Positions 1 through 6,061 of a stretch of DNA of 10,413 nucleotides are shown here, in pieces. The translations under genes and the position numbers were made by a program. The stretch lies in the NCBI GenBank assembly GCA_023427545.1, contig JAEZBF010000078.1, positions 1 through 10,413 on the forward strand. Direction: 5' to 3'. Position 1 is the first letter of the stretch, and each line of letters starts with the position of its first letter. Source of the stretch: Pseudomonadota bacterium. GTDB taxonomy: Bacteria > Pseudomonadota > Alphaproteobacteria > Rhizobiales > Devosiaceae. Below the pieces are notes generated by a model. It made no database searches, was not told the origin of the DNA, and saw nothing but the letters and a program-made list of their open reading frames with translations.

Positions 1-2
1 AC

Positions 3-413
3 CTTGGGGAGGCTGGCATCGACCATCGATCCGCCCGTCCAGGCGGCGCCAAGGGCGATCCAGACGCCGGGCGATTTCTGCCGCGCAGCCATCGCCTCGT
101 TCATGGCGGCGACGCGCTGCGGCTCCTCGGGCTCGCGCACCCAGCTCTCGGCGAGCTGGAGCATGCGCAGGTCCTGGTCGGTGAGCAGGTGAATGAGGCT
201 GCGGACGCATTCGTGCCCCCACCACACGGCCTTACGGCGGGGCAGCAGGTAGGCGCCGAAAGTAATCGCCTCCTCGGGCGTTTGACTGCGCGCCAGCGCG
301 GAGAAGAACTCGAGCGAAGCCTCGTCCTCGGGGCGGGTGAGGATGTCCTCACCTGCCGCCGGGATCTCTTCGAACAAGTCCTTTGCCTTGGGAAAGTGGA
401 GGGCCGGTTCCAT
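3..413 (-). CDS. VgrG-linked small protein resembling DUF6931 (partial, runs off left edge)
   Basis: Reading leftward from an ATG at 413-411, the frame stays open to the window edge and gives 137 residues with no stop, so the C-terminus is missing. An in-frame TAA lies 12 bases upstream of the ATG, and no other ATG lies between. The product is soluble, acidic and mostly helical in composition, with no signal peptide or membrane segment. Recognisable stretches are FPKAKDLFEEIP near the start, TPEEAITFGAYLLPRRKAVWWG in the middle, then AESWVREPEEPQR and a Trp/Gly-rich end (WIALGAAWTGGSM). From memory this matches a family annotated DUF6931, often found beside vgrG and PAAR genes; I could not verify this. 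It starts 48 bases after the vgrG stop on the same strand, so co-transcription with vgrG is likely. Its function is unknown. A role in loading or adapting cargo to VgrG is a guess from position only. Confidence 0.78.
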   Translation of the reverse strand, partial: MEPALHFPKAKDLFEEIPAAGEDILTRPEDEASLEFFSALARSQTPEEAITFGAYLLPRRKAVWWGHECVRSLIHLLTDQDLRMLQLAESWVREPEEPQRVAAMNEAMAARQKSPGVWIALGAAWTGGSMVDASLPK

Positions 414-461
414 TGTGCGCCGCTGTTATCGATACTCTCGAGTGGCCGCCATCGTGCTGCT

Positions 462-2354
462 CTAGTTGATCATGGTGATGGCGCCCTTGATAGTCATCAT
501 GGCGTCGGCCTTGTGCTCGGCGATCAGGCCCTTGGTCTTGAGCATCAGCGCGTTGATTGTGATGCCCGCCTGGTCGATCACGATCGTGTTCTGACCGACC
601 TTGAGGGTAATCGACTGCATGGCCTCTATGTCAATCTTGCCCAGATTGGTCTTGAGCGAATAGTTGCCCATCTTGAGCACGAGAGAGTCGTTGCCCATGT
701 CGAGCGTCTCGCTCCGATTGCCCATCTGGATCGTCAGGGTCTCGTTGCCCTTCTCGATTACCGTCGTCCGGTTGTTGATGATCTTGCGCTTTTCGTCGTT
801 CTCGATCGTTGAGTCGAGGTCCTTCTGGGCGTTGAAGCGCACCAGCTCCTTACCCTTCGTATCGTCGAAGACGAACTCGTTGTAGTCGCTGGGGCCGCCG
901 CTCTCGGTTGAACGCGACTTCCAGCCGGTGAGGTTCTTCTGGCCCGGCAGATCGTAGGGCGGCATGTGATCGTTGTTGTAGACGCAGCCGATCACCACAG
1001 GCCTGTCCGGATCGCCGTCGACATGCTGCACAAGCACCTCCATCCCCTTGCGCGGGATGAACATGGTGCCCCAGTTCGTGCCGGCCCAGGACTGGAGCAC
1101 GCGGCAGCGCATCGTCTGGCCCTCGTTCTCGTCGGGCTTGGCCTTGTTCCAGTGCATGTGCACCAGGATGCGGCCGAACTTGTCGACGTCGATCTCGGCG
1201 TCGCTGCCCGCCTTGGAGACAACGAGGCCAGTCTGCACGCCCGCGATATTGGGGCGCGGGGTAATCATCGGCGGCGCGAAGTTCTGGTCGCTGGGCAGGA
1301 ATTCGTAGCTGCCGGTGTAGACGTCCGAGCCCCCGCCGCCGCTGCGGTAGTCCTGCGCCTCGTACCGGTGCGTGCAATGCACGATCAGGTACTTCCCGGA
1401 CTCCGTCTCGTGATCGGTCAATTCCATAAGATAGCCGGGGGTCAGCCCAACTGCCTCGCCTGTCGCCCGGCGGCGCTTGTCCTGGGACCGGAACATGTCC
1501 AGTCGCGCCTTGGCGTAGGTCTTGCCCGGCCCGTCGGCGACTGCCTTGGCCTCCAGGTGCTGCCCATAGCCCCAGTGATACTGCGCGAAGTTATCGAAAT
1601 TGCCTTCGGCGTCGCCCTCGGTCTCGCTCACCAGGTTCTTGGCGGGGTTCTCGAAGTCGTAGTCGCTGGTGCTCGTTTTGTTGGGCGTGAGCCGGCGCTC
1701 CGACATCCACTCGGTGACGTATTCCTTGTTCTTGTTGGTCTGCTTGCCCAGCGGCGAATACATCCGGTCGCTGCCGCCCGGCAGGTCCTCGCGGCTCTGG
1801 TCGGTGACCATCATCTTGTGGTCGCCATCCGAAAACTGGAAGTGATAGCTCATGCCCTGCTGCTCGAGGAGCCGCAGCACGAAGTCGAGATCGCTCTCGT
1901 TGTACTGGACGACATACTCGGGAGCGGGCAGCGTTGTGACGTTGAAGTTGACCGATTTGCCATATTGGCCGGCTACCGAGTTGACGATGTCGGGGATCGT
2001 CATGTCCTTGAAGACGCGCGACTGCACCGTCTTGGACATCTTGTAGATCCAGGGACGGACGACGAGCACGTATTGGTAGCCCTCCGTGCTGGCATTGGGC
2101 AGGTAGCTCGCCTCGGCCAGGATACCCACGAAGTAACGCTTCTCGTTCTGATAGTTCGTGAGGCTGACGGTGACGTCCTTGCCGATGTTCTCGCCGAGAT
2201 TGAGGTCGGCCTTGTCTTCGCTCACGGCCTCGATGCGGAACTCGAAAAGCTCGCTGATGCCCTCGTCGGCGCTGAAGCGCTTGAGCACCAGCCCACTGAG
2301 GCTCCCAGGAGCCTTGAGTTCGCCTAAGCGCTTATCTTGCGTGAATGAACTCAT
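462..2354 (-). CDS. vgrG: T6SS spike protein VgrG (non-evolved, no effector domain)
   Basis: 630 residues, the usual size for a VgrG without a toxin extension. VgrG trimers form the puncturing spike on the Hcp tube and carry PAAR and effectors. Residues about 20-360 form the phage gp27/gp44-like base, including LRLLEQQGMSYHF at 160-172. Residues about 372-462 are the gp5-like OB fold, with the characteristic GRILVHMHW (394-402), SWAGTNWGTMFIPRKGMEV (422-440) and VDGDPDRPVVIGCVYN (445-460). The C-terminal needle includes five consecutive nine-residue units beginning KGN or MGN from residue 535, then SITLKVGQNTIVIDQAGITI (581-600), a common VgrG ending. The protein stops at ITMIN with no added domain, so effectors would have to bind non-covalently. 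The start codon is the first ATG of the frame; its purine-rich AGGGA lies only two bases from the ATG, unusually close. The gene is 158 bases downstream of the PAAR gene on the same strand. Confidence 0.96.
   Translation of the reverse strand: MSSFTQDKRLGELKAPGSLSGLVLKRFSADEGISELFEFRIEAVSEDKADLNLGENIGKDVTVSLTNYQNEKRYFVGILAEASYLPNASTEGYQYVLVVRPWIYKMSKTVQSRVFKDMTIPDIVNSVAGQYGKSVNFNVTTLPAPEYVVQYNESDLDFVLRLLEQQGMSYHFQFSDGDHKMMVTDQSREDLPGGSDRMYSPLGKQTNKNKEYVTEWMSERRLTPNKTSTSDYDFENPAKNLVSETEGDAEGNFDNFAQYHWGYGQHLEAKAVADGPGKTYAKARLDMFRSQDKRRRATGEAVGLTPGYLMELTDHETESGKYLIVHCTHRYEAQDYRSGGGGSDVYTGSYEFLPSDQNFAPPMITPRPNIAGVQTGLVVSKAGSDAEIDVDKFGRILVHMHWNKAKPDENEGQTMRCRVLQSWAGTNWGTMFIPRKGMEVLVQHVDGDPDRPVVIGCVYNNDHMPPYDLPGQKNLTGWKSRSTESGGPSDYNEFVFDDTKGKELVRFNAQKDLDSTIENDEKRKIINNRTTVIEKGNETLTIQMGNRSETLDMGNDSLVLKMGNYSLKTNLGKIDIEAMQSITLKVGQNTIVIDQAGITINALMLKTKGLIAEHKADAMMTIKGAITMIN
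645..752 (-). repeat. Nine-residue repeat in the VgrG needle
   Basis: Residues 535-570 of VgrG read as four back-to-back nine-residue units: KGNETLTIQ, MGNRSETLD, MGNDSLVLK, MGNYSLKTN. A degenerate fifth (LGKIDIEAM) follows. At DNA level the period is 27 bases. This fits the intertwined beta-helix of the trimeric VgrG tip, where short Gly/Asn-punctuated repeats alternate strands and turns. The repeat is seen directly; the structural reading rests on known VgrG structures. Confidence 0.75.
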
Positions 2355-2512
2355 TTCCCTGAAGACCGCCTCAAGTGGTTCTTAGGTAAGTGACACTATT
2401 ACGCACTCGGCAAATACCCGTCTAGCAAATGGGCCTAGTACCGGTGTGCGTCATGTGGCCAGGATTACTGAAGTTGCGTGAACCCGAAGTGAACCGCCCC
2501 GTCGTCATGCAT
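2355..2512. promoter_or_regulatory. Intergenic gap between the PAAR gene and vgrG
   Basis: This 158-base non-coding gap is long for two genes of one spike cassette, and visibly more AT-rich than the flanking genes. It holds a tandem direct repeat, GTGAACCcgaaGTGAACC on the plus strand (2478-2495). I see no convincing -35/-10 pair for vgrG and no hairpin followed by a T run, so neither a promoter nor a terminator can be asserted. A vgrG-specific promoter is plausible from the length alone. Confidence 0.4.
2478..2495. promoter_or_regulatory. Tandem direct repeat TGAAC-N6-TGAAC upstream of vgrG
   Basis: GTGAACC occurs twice with an 11-base period, at 2478-2484 and 2489-2495. Read toward vgrG it is GTTCA-N6-GTTCA, centred about 130 bases upstream of the vgrG start codon. 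The same core, spacing and orientation appear at 2880-2895. An 11-bp direct repeat is the layout used by OmpR/PhoB-family response regulators; the identity of any binder here is inference. Confidence 0.4.
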
Positions 2513-2800
2513 TCAGCCGATCAGGACGGTGGGCAGGCCCATCACGATGGAGCCGCCGTGTACTGTCATGTCGCCGATCCGCGCGGCAGGCATGCCTGCG
2601 ACCAGCACGGTAAACGATCCCAGCGCAATCGCGTCCGGTGGCCCCACGCAGACGCAGACATCGCCCACCCTTGCCTGCGGCATGCCCCCGGTCAGCACAG
2701 TGGGAGCGCCCATGGCTATCGGCCCACCAACGTGGGGAACGAGCACCGTCACCATGGGGCAGACGTGATTGTCACCAATACGCGCGGCAGGCATACCCAT
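2513..2800 (-). CDS. PAAR-domain spike-tip protein
   Basis: 95 residues, the size of a stand-alone PAAR protein. PAAR proteins form a small zinc-bound cone on the VgrG trimer that sharpens the spike and can attach effectors. The sequence contains three Pro-x-Ala-Arg repeats: GMPAARIGD at 2-10, GMPQARVGD at 39-47 and GMPAARIGD at 69-77. They are separated by hydrophobic Gly-rich beta segments (GAPTVLTGG, GSFTVLVAG, GLPTVLIG). His12, His23, His81 and Cys14, Cys49 or Cys51 are candidates for the three-His-one-Cys zinc site known for the family. There is no N- or C-terminal extension, so no fused toxin. The start is well supported: AGGGAG lies seven bases upstream of the ATG. It is the first gene of the leftward cassette leading to vgrG and divergent from tssK. 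Confidence 0.93.
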   Translation of the reverse strand: MGMPAARIGDNHVCPMVTVLVPHVGGPIAMGAPTVLTGGMPQARVGDVCVCVGPPDAIALGSFTVLVAGMPAARIGDMTVHGGSIVMGLPTVLIG

Positions 2801-2807
2801 GGCAGTA

Positions 2808-2813
2808 CTCCCT
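2808..2813 (-). promoter_or_regulatory. Ribosome binding site of the PAAR gene
   Basis: AGGGAG on the minus strand, seven bases before the ATG at 2800-2798. It is the clearest Shine-Dalgarno sequence of the leftward genes and fixes the PAAR start. Confidence 0.75.
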
Positions 2814-2821
2814 ATGTTGCA

Positions 2822-2850
2822 AGACTAGAGGTCACCTGCCGGAATGGCAA
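2822..2850 (-). promoter_or_regulatory. Possible sigma-70-like promoter for PAAR-vgrG
   Basis: Read leftward, TTGCCA (2850-2845), a 17-base spacer and TAGTCT (2827-2822). The -35 matches consensus at five of six positions and the -10 at only three. A start about seven bases beyond the -10 would leave a short leader containing the AGGGAG ribosome site. In a GC-rich alphaproteobacterium the consensus is loose, so this is a candidate only. Confidence 0.3.
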
Positions 2851-2879
2851 TGTGCGGAGCAAGGAGATGCCGCCCAGCC

Positions 2880-2895
2880 TGAACAGCGGCTGAAC
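2880..2895. promoter_or_regulatory. Tandem direct repeat TGAAC-N6-TGAAC in the divergent region
   Basis: TGAAC at 2880-2884 and again at 2891-2895, an 11-base period with a six-base spacer, within gCCTGAACagcGGCTGAAC. It lies about 80-95 bases upstream of the PAAR start and about 170-185 bases upstream of tssK. It sits 30-45 bases upstream of the candidate -35 for the PAAR gene, a position where an activator could act. Core, spacing and strand are the same as at 2479-2494. Confidence 0.4.
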
Positions 2896-3063
2896 TTCCA
2901 CTGGCAGTTGTGCCGCCGATAGACTGCGCTTGATGACAATTCGACCCGTTTCGGGACACCTGCGGCCCGACAAGGGCTGTTCCTATTGTGCTGGTCGTGT
3001 TCTATCATTTCGCGCCGCGCCGAGGGGGCGACGCGCCAAGTACGTCTCGGAGTCTTCCAGCCA

Positions 3064-4395
3064 ATGTCCCGGTACAGCAAGGTTACCTGGTCCGAAGGGC
3101 TGTTCCTTCGCCAGCATCACCTGCAGCAGGCGGATCGCTACGCCGAACAGCTACTGGAGAATCGTACCCGCCATATCAGCCCCTATCCCTGGGGCTTCTC
3201 GGCGCTCAAGATCGACATGGATCTTGCCCAGCGCAATAAGTTCGCGCTGCGCGAGGCGCGCGGCATCTTCCAGGACGGCACGCCCTTCGACATGCCGGGC
3301 TCATCACCGCTGCCGCCGCCGATCGACGTGCCCGAAGGCTCCGACAAGCAGACCGTGTGGCTCACCGTGCCGGTCACCACGGCCAATGCCCGCGAGATCG
3401 ATATGGAGGAGTCCCCGAGCGGCAGCCGCTACATCCGGGACCTCGAAACCATCGTTGATTCTGCTTCGCACATGCATGTCGAGCAGGAGATCGAGGTCGC
3501 CCACCTGCGCACCGCGTTCGATGTGCGCCGCACGCCCAAGCAGGGTTTCCACAACATCAAGGTCGCCCGGATCCTCGAGGTCCGCGACAAGGCGATCATC
3601 TTCGACGGCACCTTCGCGCCCCCGGTGCTGATCACTCAGGCGCACCCGGTGGTCGCCGGCTGGGTCGACCGCCTGATCGGCTGGGTCGACACAAAGCTCG
3701 AGGGGCTGAGCCGCTATGCCGCCGATCCCAGCTCCGGCGGCGGGCTGCAGGCCTTCGACTACTTCATGCTGCAGATGCTCAACCGCGAGGTGAACGTCCT
3801 CAAGCACCTGCGCAACTCCAAGTACGTCCATCCCGAGCAGCTGTACCAGGAGGTGCTGCGCATTTCGGGCGAGCTCTGGACCTTCTCCCCCAACCGGCTG
3901 GCGCGGGACTATCCCGAATACGACCACGACAACCTCGCCGACGTCTTCGAGCCGATCCTCGCCGACATCCAGCGGCTGCTCAGCCTCGACCTCGGCCGGG
4001 CGACGCACCTCGATCTCATCCAGCGCGGCGCCAACGCCTATGTGGCAGCGGTTACGGACCGGAATCTGTTCCGGAATGCGACGTTCGTGCTAGAGGTTGC
4101 GGCGGCGCTGCCATTGACGCAGATTCAGCAGCAGTTCCCCGCGCTGACCAAGATTGGCCCGAACACCAAGATGAACGAGATCGTGCAGACGCATCTTCCG
4201 GGCATCGAGCTGGTGCACATGCCGACTCCGCCGCGCCAGATTCGCGCCGTCTCCGATCACGTCTATTTCTACCTCAACAAGCAGTCGAACCTCTGGCCCG
4301 AATTCAGTACGGCCAGCAGCATGGGCCTGCACCTGACCGGTGACTGGCCAGACCTCGCCCTCGATCTGTGGGCCATCCAGGAAGACCGCAGATGA
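3064..4395 (+). CDS. tssK: T6SS baseplate component TssK (ImpJ/VasE)
   Basis: 443 residues, the usual TssK length. TssK trimers link the cytoplasmic baseplate wedges to the TssL-TssM membrane complex. The start at 3064 was chosen because the protein then begins MSRYSKVTWSEGLFLRQHHL, matching the family's opening V-x-W-x-E-G-x-F-L-R-x-Q-H. A CGGAG lies about eleven bases upstream. An upstream in-frame ATG at 2986 would add 26 residues unlike the family. By homology, residues 1 to about 180 are the shell domain (relative of siphophage receptor-binding protein shoulders), about 190-310 a helical bundle (FDYFMLQMLNREVNVLKHL at 231-249) and about 315-443 the domain that contacts the membrane complex, ending in the typical LALDLWAI. 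The stop codon overlaps the tssL start (ATGA at 4392-4395), indicating translational coupling. It is the first gene of the rightward operon; in rhizobial imp loci this place is preceded by fha (impI), absent here. Confidence 0.96.
   Translation: MSRYSKVTWSEGLFLRQHHLQQADRYAEQLLENRTRHISPYPWGFSALKIDMDLAQRNKFALREARGIFQDGTPFDMPGSSPLPPPIDVPEGSDKQTVWLTVPVTTANAREIDMEESPSGSRYIRDLETIVDSASHMHVEQEIEVAHLRTAFDVRRTPKQGFHNIKVARILEVRDKAIIFDGTFAPPVLITQAHPVVAGWVDRLIGWVDTKLEGLSRYAADPSSGGGLQAFDYFMLQMLNREVNVLKHLRNSKYVHPEQLYQEVLRISGELWTFSPNRLARDYPEYDHDNLADVFEPILADIQRLLSLDLGRATHLDLIQRGANAYVAAVTDRNLFRNATFVLEVAAALPLTQIQQQFPALTKIGPNTKMNEIVQTHLPGIELVHMPTPPRQIRAVSDHVYFYLNKQSNLWPEFSTASSMGLHLTGDWPDLALDLWAIQEDRR
4379..4384 (+). 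promoter_or_regulatory. Ribosome binding site of tssL
   Basis: AGGAAG inside the last codons of tssK, seven bases before the ATG at 4392. It decides the tssL start against an in-frame ATG eight codons upstream at 4368, which has no such signal and would lie deeper within tssK. Confidence 0.75.
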
Positions 4396-6035
4396 GCGGC
4401 AGGGACGATCCGTTCGGGCCAGGTGGCAAGACCGTCATTCGTCCCAATCCGGGTGGCGGCGGCGGGGCAATGCCGACCCCGGGCGGCATGCCCAACCCCG
4501 GTGGCGGCATGCGTCCCCAGCCCCAGCAATGGCCCTCGCCGGGCGGCGCGGCGCCGATGCCGATGCCCGGCGGTCCCGCTCCAATCCCGGGCGGGCCGAT
4601 GCCAACGCCCGGCGGCGGCGCGGCCCCCGGGTTCAACCCGCGGGTCACCAATCCCTATTCGCAGCCGCAATATGCCCCGGTGGGCGGTGCGCCCCAGGCT
4701 CCTCCGGACGCGTGGCTGACGGGTGCCCAGGCGCCGCAATCGCCGCTGTTTCCCACGTACAACCAGCCCCAGCAGCAGGCTGCGCCGGTCCAGAAGATTC
4801 CGCTTGAGGTCGCCCTCAACGCGCGCGACGCCGGCCAGTTCTCGGCCGCCAATCCGATCACCCAGGCCGCGGCGCCGCTGCTGATCCTGCTCGGTCGGCT
4901 GCGGCTGATGATCGTCGAGATGCAGGCCGTGCCGCTGATGCAGCACGTCTCCAACGAGATCCAGGCGTTCGGCCGGCGTGTCGTCGAGAACGGGGTGAGC
5001 CAGGAAGAGGCGCGGATCGCGACCTACGTCCTTTGCGCCACCGCCGACGACATCGTGCAGAACCTGCCCGGCACCGACCGCGCCGTGTGGCTGCAGTACA
5101 GCATGGTCGCGCAGTTCTTCCAGGTGCGTAACTCTGGCGTGGGCTTCTACGAGGAGCTCAACAAGGCGCTGCACAACCCGGCGCAGCGCTACGACATGCT
5201 CGAGCTCATGCACGCCTGCCTGTCGCTGGGCTTTGAGGGCCAGTACCGCGGCTCCGCCAACGGCCAGAACGAGCTGCAGCGCATCCGCCGCGACGTCTAC
5301 CAGACGCTGCGCCACCTCAAGAGCCGCAGCGACGAGGACGTTTCCCCGCGCTGGCGCGGCCTCGATTTCAAGATGCGCACGGCCAACAGCCGCATTCCGC
5401 TCTGGGCGATCGGCAGCGCGGCCGCCGCCCTCCTGCTCGCCAGCTTCTTCGTGCTGCGCATTCTGCTCGGCGGCAATGTGGATGCACTCGCCGACCAGCT
5501 GATCGCGCTTCACCCCAACGCGGGGATCACCATCGAGCGCGCCTCGTTCACGCCTGCGGTGGTGCAGGACACCCGCGACGCCACCCAGCTCGAGCGCATC
5601 CGCGGCAAGCTTGCCGACGAGATCGCCGGCGGCGGCGTTGGCGTTGACAGTGTCGGCGACGAGATCATCGTCAACGTCAACAATGCGCTGCTGTTCGAAT
5701 CCGGCAAGGCAGTGGTCCGGGCGGACTTCGCCAAGATCGCAAGCACCATTGCGGCCTCGCTCGAGAACGAGCCTGGGCCGATCCGTGTCGTCGGTCATAC
5801 CGACAACGTCAAGCCCTCGGGCACCGGCCGGTTCAAGTCGAACTACGATCTCTCGGTGGCGCGGGCCAAGGCAGTGCAGGACGTCATGGCGCCCAATATC
5901 TCCGATCCCGGGCGCTTCATCGTCGAGGGACGAGGCGAACTCGATCCGATCGCAGACAACAGCACGGAGCAGGGCCGGGCGCAGAATCGTCGCGTCGAGA
6001 TCATGATCCCACGCGAGGAAACCCTGAAGCAGTGA
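4392..6035 (+). CDS. tssL: T6SS inner-membrane protein TssL with C-terminal OmpA-like domain (ImpK/DotU)
   Basis: 547 residues, longer than the roughly 220-260 of plain TssL and the roughly 450 of OmpA-extended forms. TssL sits in the inner membrane with TssM and receives the baseplate. Residues 1 to about 135 are a disordered Pro/Gly/Gln tail with repeated PGG units. Residues about 150-330 are the cytoplasmic DotU helical domain (AAPLLILLGRLRLM, ARIATYVLCATADD, FYEELNKAL, LELMHACLSLGFEGQYRG). Residues 335-359 form one membrane helix. Residues about 424-547 are an OmpA-like peptidoglycan-binding domain: VNNALLFESGKAVV, GHTDN with Asp471, NYDLSVARA with Arg491, then QGRAQNRRVEI. The Asp and Arg correspond to the pair that binds diaminopimelate in OmpA-type domains, so periplasmic wall anchoring is expected. 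The start overlaps the tssK stop. tssM follows after 26 bases. Confidence 0.96.
   Translation: MSGRDDPFGPGGKTVIRPNPGGGGGAMPTPGGMPNPGGGMRPQPQQWPSPGGAAPMPMPGGPAPIPGGPMPTPGGGAAPGFNPRVTNPYSQPQYAPVGGAPQAPPDAWLTGAQAPQSPLFPTYNQPQQQAAPVQKIPLEVALNARDAGQFSAANPITQAAAPLLILLGRLRLMIVEMQAVPLMQHVSNEIQAFGRRVVENGVSQEEARIATYVLCATADDIVQNLPGTDRAVWLQYSMVAQFFQVRNSGVGFYEELNKALHNPAQRYDMLELMHACLSLGFEGQYRGSANGQNELQRIRRDVYQTLRHLKSRSDEDVSPRWRGLDFKMRTANSRIPLWAIGSAAAALLLASFFVLRILLGGNVDALADQLIALHPNAGITIERASFTPAVVQDTRDATQLERIRGKLADEIAGGGVGVDSVGDEIIVNVNNALLFESGKAVVRADFAKIASTIAASLENEPGPIRVVGHTDNVKPSGTGRFKSNYDLSVARAKAVQDVMAPNISDPGRFIVEGRGELDPIADNSTEQGRAQNRRVEIMIPREETLKQ
4446..4631 (+). repeat. Pro/Gly low-complexity tract in the TssL N-terminal tail
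   Basis: Residues 19-80 of TssL are built from irregular units such as PTPGGMPNPGGG, PSPGG, PMPGG, PIPGG and PTPGGG. The DNA is correspondingly GC-rich, with recurring CCGGGCGG-like segments. The tract is cytoplasmic and probably disordered. Its imperfect, irregular units could expand or contract by slippage; that is inference. Confidence 0.75.
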
Positions 6036-6061
6036 CCACCGGGGCGGCAGCGGTCTAGACC

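Larger units (their letters stand above)
2801..3063. promoter_or_regulatory. Divergent control region between the PAAR gene and tssK
   Basis: This 263-base non-coding stretch separates the leftward spike cassette from the rightward apparatus operon and should contain both promoters. For the leftward side a weak sigma-70-like pair is visible (2822-2850). For the rightward side I find no pair with acceptable spacing. A TGAAC-N6-TGAAC tandem repeat lies at 2880-2895. Only short inverted repeats occur, none long enough to call a terminator. A 26-codon in-frame extension of tssK (from 2986) is probably not translated, because the start at 3064 matches the conserved TssK N-terminus. Confidence 0.6.

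Noticed and set aside
966..2327. Long plus-strand open frame (453 residues) opposite vgrG
   Set aside because: It is antisense to a clearly recognised VgrG. Its translation is rich in Val, Leu, Arg, Ala and His with no family motif, as expected for the complement of a GC-rich gene.
2572..2800. Near-identical DNA copies encoding GMPAARIGD at both ends of the PAAR gene
   Set aside because: Explained by the internal repeat structure of PAAR proteins, not by a mobile or regulatory repeat.
2429..2893. Plus-strand open frame of 154 residues over the PAAR gene
   Set aside because: Antisense to PAAR and extending into both flanking gaps. His/Gly/Arg-rich, with no plausible ribosome site and no family resemblance.
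2901..2918. Possible sigma-54 site (GG-N10-GC, within CTGGCAGTTGTGCCGCC) before tssK
   Set aside because: Only the two invariant dinucleotides fit; the -12 element lacks the usual TTGC, so the match is too weak, even though some T6SS are sigma-54 dependent.
2945..2955. Small hairpin CCCG-TTT-CGGG
   Set aside because: Four-base arms and no following T run; too short for a terminator and expected by chance in GC-rich DNA.
2986..3063. Upstream ATG giving TssK 26 extra residues
   Set aside because: The extension (Cys/Arg-rich) does not look like TssK, and the family's conserved opening falls exactly at the ATG at 3064.
4269..5798. Long minus-strand open frame (509 residues) opposite tssL and the tssK end
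   Set aside because: Shadow of tssL with Arg/Ala/Gly/Val-rich composition, crossing the tssK-tssL junction. No recognisable domain.
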